Below are positions 1-5,071 of a DNA stretch of 5,155 nt, in pieces (the stretch's first letter is position 1; each line of letters opens with the position of its first letter). The notes below the pieces were generated by a model that was not told the origin of the DNA, made no database searches, and saw nothing but the letters and a program-made list of their open reading frames with translations. This stretch comes from an uncultured bacterium (GTDB lineage: Bacteria > Bacillota > Clostridia > Oscillospirales > Acutalibacteraceae): positions 1 through 5,155 of the forward strand of contig CAJMOI010000138.1 in NCBI GenBank assembly GCA_905215105.1, read 5' to 3'. The position numbers and the translations under genes are program-made.

Positions 1-1281
1 CTGGCAGCCAAAGGAACGGTGTTCACCCAGGCTTATGCCTCCTGTCCCGTGTGTTCTCCCAGCCGCGCCAGCCTGATGACCGGCAAATACCCAGCGAGAG
101 TGGGTCTGACCCAGTATCTGGGCGGCCACGATTGGGGAAAGCTGCTGGAAGTCCCCTATGTGGATCATCTGCCTCTGGAGGAATATACCCTGCCCAAAGC
201 CCTGCGGGATGCCGGATATCACACCTGGAATGTGGGGAAATGGCACCTGGGCGAAAAGGAGTATTACCCGGAGCATCAGGGGTTTGAGGTGAATATTGGC
301 GGATGCAGCTGGGGACATCCGGCAAAGGGCTACTTTGCCCCCTGGGGGATTGAAACCCTGCCGGACGACGTGCCGGAGGGAACCTATCTCACCGATTACC
401 TCACGGATCGGGCGATCGACCTGATTGAGCACAACGACGGCGCGCCCTTCTTCCTGTACTGGTCCCATTATACCGTCCATACGCCCATTCAGGCCAAGCC
501 GGAGGATCTGACCCGGTTTGAAGAAAAGAGCCGCCGGATGAAGCTGGATCAGCTGGACCCCTATGTGGAAGGGGAGAACTTCCCCTGCTGGCATAAGCGC
601 AGCGAACGGGTGATGCGCCGTCTGGTGCAGTCGGATGTTCCCTATGCAGCCATGATCTGGAATCTGGATCAGAATGTAGGGCGTCTGGTGCAGGCCCTCA
701 AGGACTGCGGGGAATACGAAAACACCATCATCGTGTTTACTTCCGATAACGGCGGCCTTTCCACAGCGGAAGGCTCACCCACCTGCAATGCCCCTCTTTC
801 CGAGGGCAAGGGCTGGGGCTATGAGGGCGGCGTGCGGGTACCGCTGATTATGGCGGGGCCGGGAATTCGGTCTCACCTGTTGTGCGATACCCCTACCACC
901 ACTCCGGACTGGTATCCCACCTTTTTGGAGCTGGCAGGACTCACCCCTCACCCGGAGCAGCACATGGACGGCGTGAGCATTGCCCCTATGCTCCGGGGAG
1001 AGCCCATGCCGGAGCGGCCGCTGTTCTGGCACTATCCCCACTATGGCAATCAGGGCGGGGAACCGGTGGCGGCGGTGCGCCGTGGAAACTACAAGCTGCT
1101 GAAATTCTTTGAGGACAACCACACCGAGCTGTATGATCTTTCTCAGGATATCGGGGAGAGCTTTGATTTGACCGCGGAAAAGCCCGCCCTTTCCAAAGAG
1201 CTGGAACAGCTGCTGGAGGACTGGATTGCGCAGGTGGGCGGCTTGGTTCCCGAGCCGAACCCCAATTGGCCGAAAGCGTAA
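1..1281 (+). CDS. Type I sulfatase (arylsulfatase A-like), 5'-truncated by the window edge
   Basis: The frame is open from base 1 through 426 codons to TAA. The GTG at 19 lies inside the conserved core and is not the real start, so the N-terminus is outside the window. By family comparison roughly 35-45 residues are missing, including the first metal-binding Asp pair. Seen, numbering from the first codon in the window: the sulfatase signature CSPSRASLMTG at 18-28, whose Cys18 would be oxidised to formylglycine and whose Arg22 stabilises it; GKWHLG with Lys80 and His82; VHTP with His160; TSDNGG with metal ligands Asp249-Asn250; and GKGWGYEGG with Lys270. All visible active-site positions are intact. 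Known for the family: hydrolysis of sulfate esters. Cys-type enzymes in anaerobes are matured by a radical-SAM enzyme (anSME), which is not in this window. Substrate is unknown; host mucin or glycosaminoglycan sulfate is an inference. Localisation cannot be judged because any signal peptide would be in the missing part. The gene converges on gldA. Confidence 0.95.
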   Translation: MAAKGTVFTQAYASCPVCSPSRASLMTGKYPARVGLTQYLGGHDWGKLLEVPYVDHLPLEEYTLPKALRDAGYHTWNVGKWHLGEKEYYPEHQGFEVNIGGCSWGHPAKGYFAPWGIETLPDDVPEGTYLTDYLTDRAIDLIEHNDGAPFFLYWSHYTVHTPIQAKPEDLTRFEEKSRRMKLDQLDPYVEGENFPCWHKRSERVMRRLVQSDVPYAAMIWNLDQNVGRLVQALKDCGEYENTIIVFTSDNGGLSTAEGSPTCNAPLSEGKGWGYEGGVRVPLIMAGPGIRSHLLCDTPTTTPDWYPTFLELAGLTPHPEQHMDGVSIAPMLRGEPMPERPLFWHYPHYGNQGGEPVAAVRRGNYKLLKFFEDNHTELYDLSQDIGESFDLTAEKPALSKELEQLLEDWIAQVGGLVPEPNPNWPKA

Positions 1282-1303
1282 CATCATAAAATCCCGATGC
1301 AAA

Positions 1304-1344
1304 AATGCCCTCTGTACAGTGGCAAAAGCTGTACAGAGGGCATT
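1304..1344 (-). terminator. Hairpin terminator between convergent sulfatase and gldA genes
   Basis: Bases 1304-1319 pair perfectly with 1329-1344 (16 bp, containing TGTACA) around a 9-base loop. Read on the minus strand, the stem is followed at once by a T run (TTTT, then GC), as expected of an intrinsic terminator for gldA, whose stop codon is 17 bases away. On the plus strand the stem is followed only by TGATGTTTG, so sulfatase termination here is possible but weaker. The sulfatase stop codon lies 23 bases before the stem. Confidence 0.85.
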
Positions 1345-1360
1345 GATGTTTGTATGGGGT

Positions 1361-2464
1361 TTACCGGGAAGTTTCCGGGAATTGCTGTCCCAACCGGTCG
1401 GCTACCAGCAGCGCGGCACAGGCACTGTCGGCGGTGACGGTCATAGGCATGTGGTTCATATAGCTGTTGTCCTTCAGGCTGGCCTGTGCCGCCAGCAGCA
1501 GCTCTTCCGGCGTAACCGCTCCGCCCAGTTCTGCCAGCGTCACCGGCAGCCGGACAGCTTTGCAGAAGGAAAGTACCTGCCGGATTTCTTCCATGGGGCG
1601 ATTTTCCAGTACCAGCTGTGCAATCGTGCAGAAAGCCACCGTTTCTCCGTGCATGGCTTTCCGCAGGGCGGGAAGGTGGGTCAGCCCGTTTGCCAGAGCA
1701 TGAGCCGCCGCCAGTCCGCCGCTTTCAAAACCGACGCCACTGAGATACAGATTGGCTTCCACCACCTTTTCCAGCGCCGGTGTGATGACGCCGCATTCAA
1801 CGGCGGTTAGTGCCTGCTCCCCGTCCCGGAAGAGGGTTTCCCGGCAAAGACGTGCCAGCGCCATGGCCGCTCCGGATACATGGCCGCCTGCATCGGTAAT
1901 GCCGTTGGCACGCTGACAGGCTTCCGCTTCATAACAGGTGGCAAGTGCATCTCCCATTCCCGCAGAAAGCAGCCGCGCCGGTGCTTTTGCAATGACGGAA
2001 AGATCGGCCAGCACGGCGGCCGGATTAGTACGCAGGTGCAGATACCGGTCAAAAACCCCTTCCGGTGTATACAGGACGGCAAGGCCGCTGCACGGGCCAT
2101 CCATGGAGGCGGCGGTGGGAGCCACCAGTACAGGTACCCGGGCGTAATAGGCCACGGCCTTGGCGGTGTCCAGTGCTTTTCCGCCGCCGATGCCCACTAC
2201 ACAGTTACAGCCTGCTTCCCGCAGCAGGGCACAGTGCCGGTCGATTTCCGGCAGACAGCATTCCCCCTGTAACTCTTCCAGACGGTATCCGGCGCCTTCT
2301 TCCAAAAAGCTGCGAGGCAGTGTCTTCCCAAGAGAACGGACGGAAAAACCGTCTGCCAGCAGATAGGCGCAGGAGCCGCCCAGCTGTTTCACATAGAAAG
2401 CCAGTTTTTGCAGCACGGCTTCTCCCTGAATATACCGGGAGGGAGCCTGAATGATAATTTCCAT
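1361..2464 (-). CDS. gldA: Glycerol dehydrogenase, NAD-dependent, metal-containing ADH family
   Basis: This 367-residue protein has the same length as E. coli GldA and resembles it throughout, for example YIQG at 11-14, GIGGGKALDTAKA at 91-103, AGMGDALAT at 168-176 and GVGFESGGLAAAH at 243-255. The GGGK motif (93-96) is the NAD pyrophosphate-binding loop. Asp172, His255 and His272 match the three zinc ligands of GldA. The reaction known for the family is glycerol + NAD+ to dihydroxyacetone + NADH, in the cytoplasm, often running toward dihydroxyacetone reduction or fermentative redox balance. The ATG at 2464 is chosen because AAAGGAG lies 8 bases upstream; the frame is open further upstream without such a site. 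No dihydroxyacetone kinase or glycerol facilitator gene is adjacent, so the gene appears to be a stand-alone unit. One oddity: the substrate-side loop reads ASMDGP (119-124), where E. coli GldA has ASTDAP, so the exact substrate is less certain than the family. Confidence 0.95.
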   Translation of the reverse strand: MEIIIQAPSRYIQGEAVLQKLAFYVKQLGGSCAYLLADGFSVRSLGKTLPRSFLEEGAGYRLEELQGECCLPEIDRHCALLREAGCNCVVGIGGGKALDTAKAVAYYARVPVLVAPTAASMDGPCSGLAVLYTPEGVFDRYLHLRTNPAAVLADLSVIAKAPARLLSAGMGDALATCYEAEACQRANGITDAGGHVSGAAMALARLCRETLFRDGEQALTAVECGVITPALEKVVEANLYLSGVGFESGGLAAAHALANGLTHLPALRKAMHGETVAFCTIAQLVLENRPMEEIRQVLSFCKAVRLPVTLAELGGAVTPEELLLAAQASLKDNSYMNHMPMTVTADSACAALLVADRLGQQFPETSR

Positions 2465-2472
2465 GGAATGAT

Positions 2473-2479
2473 CTCCTTT
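2473..2479 (-). promoter_or_regulatory. Ribosome binding site of gldA
   Basis: On the minus strand AAAGGAG sits 8 bases before the ATG at 2464. It decides the start: the frame stays open up to 2527, but the extra 21 codons would overlap this site and the candidate promoter. Confidence 0.85.
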
Positions 2480-2498
2480 CCGATGTTCTGTCACGCTC

Positions 2499-2527
2499 AG
2501 TATAGAGCATTTTTCTGCAAGGCGCAA
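2499..2527 (-). promoter_or_regulatory. Candidate housekeeping promoter for gldA
   Basis: On the minus strand a good -10 box TATACT (2504-2499) lies 17 bases after TTGCGC (2527-2522), a weak -35 box matching TTGACA only at its first three bases. Transcription would start near 2492, leaving a leader of about 28 bases before the ATG. The -10 box is flanked by GCTC and GAGC, a short dyad that may be chance. A purine- and G-rich tract lies directly upstream. Confidence 0.55.
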
Positions 2528-2563
2528 GGGGAGGGGGAGGAGGAAGGGGAAAGAAGCATAAAG

Positions 2564-2601
2564 AAAAGTAAAAGGTACCCCGAAGGGCGCCTTTTACTTT
2601 T
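2564..2601 (-). terminator. Intrinsic terminator of the frameshifted lipoprotein unit
   Basis: Bases 2564-2580 pair with 2585-2601 (17 positions; one A/C mismatch and one wobble on the plus strand). Read on the minus strand the four-base loop is TTCG closed by C-G, the very stable cUUCGg tetraloop, and the 3' side is T-rich (CCTTTTACTTTTCTTT). It lies 28 bases after the stop codon of the pseudogene at 2630. The minus-strand sequence GGGGTACCTT is shared with the terminator of the intact copy at 3367-3396. Confidence 0.85.
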
Positions 2602-2629
2602 TATCAATGATGTGGTTTCATCAAGAGCA

Positions 2630-3215
2630 TTAAACAAGAGCGTCTACAATATAAAACTCAGCCACTTTATCATCCACACAGCTGAAATTCACAAGATATA
2701 CCTTGGCATCTTCGTTATCTCCAATTAATTCACCAAAGGATTTGTTATAATCCACAATTTGATATTTTCCGTCTGCATAGAGCAATCCATAGGTATAGGA
2801 AACACCGGAATCAATTTCTTTTGTCATGCAAAGCTCTCCCAGCTTTTCTTTTACAGAAGCTGCACTGTCGCCTTTTGCGATACCAAAACTGGTTTCAAAC
2901 TGGGTGTTAGCTGGCAGCGAAACTTCCAGTTCAGCTACTTCATGAGGGCTTTCTGCCAAATAGTCAACGGACAGAGAAAATGATTCCCATTCATCGGAGA
3001 TTTTCTTTCCTATCTCATTTTCCCCTGTTTTGCTGGGTTCTTCCCCCATGACTGCACGAACCTCTTCCTGGTTCATTTCCATGCTCAAAGTTTTTTCGCC
3101 GTCCAATGTAACCGTTCAGTGTTTCAAACGTAGAGCTTTTTTCAGAGCCCTGGCAAGCAGTGAGAGCAAACACCAGCAGCACACTGGCTAACAACATGCA
3201 GATTGACTTTTTCAT
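2630..3215 (-). pseudogene. Frameshifted copy of a short secreted lipoprotein
   Basis: The first frame begins at the ATG at 3215, with AAAGGAG 9 bases upstream. It encodes a lipoprotein signal peptide, MKKSICMLLASVLLVFALTA, with lipobox Cys21, then CQGSEKSSTFETLNGYIG before running out of frame to a stop at 3015. Homology resumes in the next frame (DGEKTLSMEMNQEEV) and continues to the TAA at 2630. The intact paralogue at 3411-4001 aligns across both halves, with the best agreement in KGDS-AS-KEKLGELC and VNFSC-DDK. The total of 586 bases is one more than a multiple of three, so there is a net +1 insertion. Homology places it around 3091-3110. The simplest causes are an extra G at 3103-3104 or an extra A in the A6 run (3091-3096). 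Repaired, the product would be about 194 residues. Promoter, RBS and terminator all look intact. A sequencing error is possible. Function is unknown. Confidence 0.8.
3150..3194 (-). repeat. 45-bp exact direct repeat, copy 1 (signal-peptide DNA of the broken lipoprotein)
   Basis: This 45-base segment is identical to 3936-3980. It codes for most of the signal peptide hydrophobic core through the lipobox Cys and the next residue. A second 18-base identical block (3205-3222 matching 3991-4008) covers the start codon and part of the leader. Silent positions are identical too, while the mature coding regions differ widely. Confidence 0.9.
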
Positions 3216-3224
3216 AAAATCATA

Positions 3225-3266
3225 CTCCTTTATCCAAATTGTATCATAATATCTGATATTTGTAAA
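3225..3266 (-). promoter_or_regulatory. Promoter and RBS of the broken lipoprotein copy
   Basis: On the minus strand: -35 TTTACA (3266-3261), a 17-base spacer, and an extended -10 TGATACAAT whose hexamer is 3243-3238. AAAGGAG (3231-3225) follows, 9 bases before the ATG at 3215. The arrangement matches the intact copy in both boxes, spacer length, TGA extension and RBS spacing. The spacer contains a 13-base dyad (3248-3260, AATATC-T-GATATT) that is absent from the other copy and could be an operator or chance. Confidence 0.75.
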
Positions 3267-3366
3267 TGGCAAAAAGATTTTTATGGCATATTTGATAAAT
3301 CTCACGATCAAGGAAGGTTTGGCTGGTTTTCCCGAAATTTTGAAATATCCTAATCTTTAAATAAAA

Positions 3367-3396
3367 AGTCAAGGTACCCCTCGGGGTACCTTGACT
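3367..3396 (-). terminator. Intrinsic terminator of the intact lipoprotein gene
   Basis: Bases 3367-3380 pair perfectly with 3383-3396 (14 bp on paper, effectively 13 with a four-base loop). On the minus strand the stem is followed by TTTTTATTT. The hairpin starts 14 bases after the stop codon at 3411, and it separates this unit from the broken copy downstream. It contains two GGTACC sites and shares GGGGTACCTT with the terminator at 2564-2601. Confidence 0.9.
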
Positions 3397-3410
3397 CGGT
3401 GTATTAAGAT

Positions 3411-4001
3411 TTATCGAAAATCGGCTAAAACATCTGAAATATAGATCGATACAATTTTATCATCTTTACAACTGAAGTTGACGGCATACAGCCGGGCATT
3501 TTCCAAGTTATCACTGAGTTCGTTGAATGCAGCATCCACATCAACCATCTCATATCGGCCTTCTACATATTGAAACCCATAGAGATAATCGGATTCACCG
3601 GAATTTTCCGTCACGGAACAAAGCTCTCCCAGCTTTTCCTTCATAGAAGCGACGCTGTCACCTTTTGACACGCCCAGCGTGGTACTGACATTTTGCTCTT
3701 CACTTTCCAGCACAAAAATGCGGATCACCCGGTTGGGAGTTTCCGTTTCATAATGTACGGAAAAACTGCGGCCGGATATCCACATATCGGAAATTTCACC
3801 GTTTCTTTCCTCAGTTTCAGTAGGTTCATCCTTTATCTCCTTCTGAACTGCTTCCTGATCCATGTCCATTGTGATGGTTGCGCCATCCTCATAAATGACG
3901 CCTAACGTTTCAAAGGCAGGGCTTTTTTCGGAGTTCTGGCAAGCAGTGAGAGCAAACACCAGCAGCACACTGGCTAACAAAACGCTGATCGACTTTTTCA
4001 T
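3411..4001 (-). CDS. Small acidic lipoprotein of unknown function
   Basis: The 196-residue product begins MKKSISVLLASVLLVFALTA and has an LTAC lipobox with Cys21. It should therefore be exported, lipidated and anchored on the outer face of the cytoplasmic membrane, with a mature part of 176 residues rich in Asp and Glu. The ATG at 4001 is supported by AAAGGAG 9 bases upstream and by the exact placement of the signal peptide. I do not recognise a named family. The mature part may contain two similar units: a helix-like stretch (47-58, then 113-126 with KGDSVASMKEKLGE) followed by paired strands (80-84 with 91-97, then 171-176 with 182-189). This pattern recalls the SmpA/BLIP-like fold found in many Firmicute lipoproteins, but that is inference only. 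The gene has its own promoter and terminator, and a frameshifted paralogue lies directly downstream. Base composition is richer in A+T than in the flanking gldA and sulfatase genes. Confidence 0.85.
   Translation of the reverse strand: MKKSISVLLASVLLVFALTACQNSEKSPAFETLGVIYEDGATITMDMDQEAVQKEIKDEPTETEERNGEISDMWISGRSFSVHYETETPNRVIRIFVLESEEQNVSTTLGVSKGDSVASMKEKLGELCSVTENSGESDYLYGFQYVEGRYEMVDVDAAFNELSDNLENARLYAVNFSCKDDKIVSIYISDVLADFR
3936..3980 (-). repeat. 45-bp exact direct repeat, copy 2 (signal-peptide DNA of the intact lipoprotein)
   Basis: Identical to 3150-3194, at a distance of 786 bases in the same orientation. It spans the hydrophobic core and lipobox of the intact gene. The identity ends abruptly on both sides before resuming for 18 bases around the start codon (3991-4008). 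Confidence 0.9.
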
Positions 4002-4010
4002 AAAATCACA

Positions 4011-4051
4011 CTCCTTTTTTATATTGTATCAGAATATTAGGTGTTTGTAAA
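4011..4051 (-). promoter_or_regulatory. Promoter and RBS of the intact lipoprotein gene
   Basis: On the minus strand: -35 TTTACA (4051-4046; five of six bases match TTGACA), a 17-base spacer, extended -10 TGATACAAT with hexamer at 4028-4023, then AAAGGAG (4017-4011) nine bases before the ATG at 4001. This is a standard vegetative sigma-A type promoter with a short leader. It faces away from the Cys-rich gene at 4202. Confidence 0.8.
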
Positions 4052-4132
4052 TGAAGGTTTCAAGTGAATTTAAGGACATGTATTTTATAAATCGTCTGTG
4101 ATGAGTTATTTTTCGAATTTAGCGTTTTCACA

Positions 4133-4155
4133 AAATCCCGTGCGATTCATAGTAT
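4133..4155 (+). promoter_or_regulatory. Possible sporulation-type (sigma-E/K-like) promoter of the Cys-rich gene
   Basis: CATAGTAT at 4148-4155 matches the sigma-E -10 consensus CATACAAT at six of eight bases and begins with the CATA shared by sigma-K promoters. The bases CACA occur about 15 bases upstream, roughly where a sigma-K -35 AC would be. The implied leader is about 40 bases. No strong sigma-A pair is evident between 4052 and 4200; the best is a poor TTTCAA (4058-4063) with TATTTT (4081-4086) at 17 bases. The match is short and could be chance. Confidence 0.25.
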
Positions 4156-4185
4156 GGAAGGAAACCAGGGGCGCAGCCCGCCCGC

Positions 4186-4193
4186 AAAGGAGG
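4186..4193 (+). promoter_or_regulatory. Ribosome binding site fixing the start of the Cys-rich gene
   Basis: AAAGGAGG lies 8 bases before the ATG at 4202, an almost ideal anti-SD match. The in-frame ATG at 4154 has no such site and would place this one inside the coding region, so 4202 is preferred. A small GC hairpin (4169-4172 with 4176-4179) stands just before it. Confidence 0.85.
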
Positions 4194-4201
4194 AATTTCA
4201 T

Positions 4202-4996
4202 ATGGCCGAACACGATTTCTGTCCCGCACCTGACAAGGGGAGCTTTAAAGAAGCGGTCTGTATCGACGCCATGAGAATCTATGATTCTTGTAGCGATAAA
4301 GACTGCCTCGAGGATATCCGGGTGCTTTTCCCGAAAGCCCAGCAGGAACTGGTAAACTGTGCCACCAATGTGCGAATCCGCGATGTGGAAGTTTTGACGG
4401 TGTATCTGGATTTACAGCCGGTTCCCTTCAATAAGGGCTTCTATTCTGTGGATATGACCTTCTTCTTCGATGTGTCGCTGGATTTGTTCCGGGCGCCGGC
4501 CTCCGGTCCTGTGGCAGTACATGGAATCTCCATTTTCAGCAAGAAAGTGATTTTGTACGGCAGCGAAGGAAATGTGAAGATGTTCACCTCCGACGGTTCC
4601 GACGAAGAAATCGACAACACCGGCTGCAAGGTGCTGCCGAAAGCCACGGTGCAGGTTGCTCAGCCCATTGCTCTTTCCGCCAGAATCTGCGACGCCAACC
4701 GCTGCTGCTGTGAGCCCTGCTGCCGGATTCCCGAGTGCATCTGCAAGCGGTACGGCGGCGAGTTTGAAACCGGCAACTGCGGCCGGGTCATCTATGCCAC
4801 CATCGGGCTGTTTATCATTGTTCAGATTGTCCGCAATGTGCAGATGCTCATTCCCGCCTATGACTTCTGTGTGCCGGAAAAAGAGTGCGAAAGCTCTTCC
4901 GATAACCCCTGTGAACTGTTCCGGCGCATTGAGTTCCCCACCGACGAGTTTTTCCCGCCCAAAGCCGGAGACTGTGGATGCAGTGAGCGCTGCTGA
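4202..4996 (+). CDS. Cysteine-rich protein of unknown function (21 Cys in 264 residues)
   Basis: The product has 264 residues, 21 of them Cys (about 8%). There are four parts. An N-terminal stretch (1-53) has Cys7, 20, 30, 35 and 53. A nearly Cys-free, beta-rich middle (54-160) includes PVPFNKGFYSVDMTFFFDV and KKVILYGSEGNV. A cluster (163-193) holds CCC at 168-170, CC at 173-174 and Cys179, 181 and 193. A C-terminal region has a hydrophobic stretch (197-210), then AYDFCVPEKEC and paired Cys at 258/260. It ends on Cys264. There is no signal peptide or clear transmembrane helix, so it is probably cytoplasmic or assembled into a structure such as a spore layer. I believe similar proteins are common in Clostridia, usually as hypothetical proteins, but could not check. 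Metal binding, disulfide cross-linking or a spore-coat role are all inferences. The gene is a single unit, divergent from the lipoproteins and followed by a strong terminator. Confidence 0.85.
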   Translation: MAEHDFCPAPDKGSFKEAVCIDAMRIYDSCSDKDCLEDIRVLFPKAQQELVNCATNVRIRDVEVLTVYLDLQPVPFNKGFYSVDMTFFFDVSLDLFRAPASGPVAVHGISIFSKKVILYGSEGNVKMFTSDGSDEEIDNTGCKVLPKATVQVAQPIALSARICDANRCCCEPCCRIPECICKRYGGEFETGNCGRVIYATIGLFIIVQIVRNVQMLIPAYDFCVPEKECESSSDNPCELFRRIEFPTDEFFPPKAGDCGCSERC

Positions 4997-5036
4997 ACCT
5001 TTTGAAAAACCGAAAAGCTCCCTGAACGCAAAAAAA

Positions 5037-5071
5037 TCGGGTCCGGTAACAACCGGGCCCGACATTTTTTT
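5037..5071 (+). terminator. Intrinsic terminator of the Cys-rich gene
   Basis: Bases 5037-5047 pair with 5052-5062 (11 bp, GC-rich, one T/G wobble) around a four-base loop AACA. Seven T residues follow (5065-5071). It lies 40 bases after the TGA at 4996. The A run before the stem (5030-5036) means it could also stop transcription arriving on the minus strand. Confidence 0.92.

Noticed and set aside
775..1302. Minus-strand open frame opposite the 3' part of the sulfatase
   Set aside because: It overlaps conserved sulfatase motifs in the other strand, has no RBS and resembles no family.
1226..2454. Several plus-strand open frames opposite gldA
   Set aside because: Shadows of a well-conserved gene on the minus strand, with no supporting RBS or recognisable domain.
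3088..3097. Classic -1 slippery heptamer A-AAA-AAC in the zero frame of the broken lipoprotein
   Set aside because: A -1 shift here reaches TGA within two codons. The mature domain lies in the +1 frame, so -1 frameshifting cannot rescue the protein.
3367..3396. GGTACC-rich inverted repeats as possible mobile element ends or a site-specific recombination site
   Set aside because: Position just after a stop codon, stem-loop form and the following T run explain them fully as terminators; no transposase or recombinase is nearby.
4154..4201. Earlier ATG adding 16 residues to the Cys-rich protein
   Set aside because: It has no RBS, and the strong AAAGGAGG before 4202 would be coding; the extra residues look like translated leader.
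4412..5065. Long minus-strand open frame opposite the Cys-rich gene
   Set aside because: Shadow of the real gene: no RBS, composition biased by the opposite strand, and it runs through the terminator at 5037-5071.
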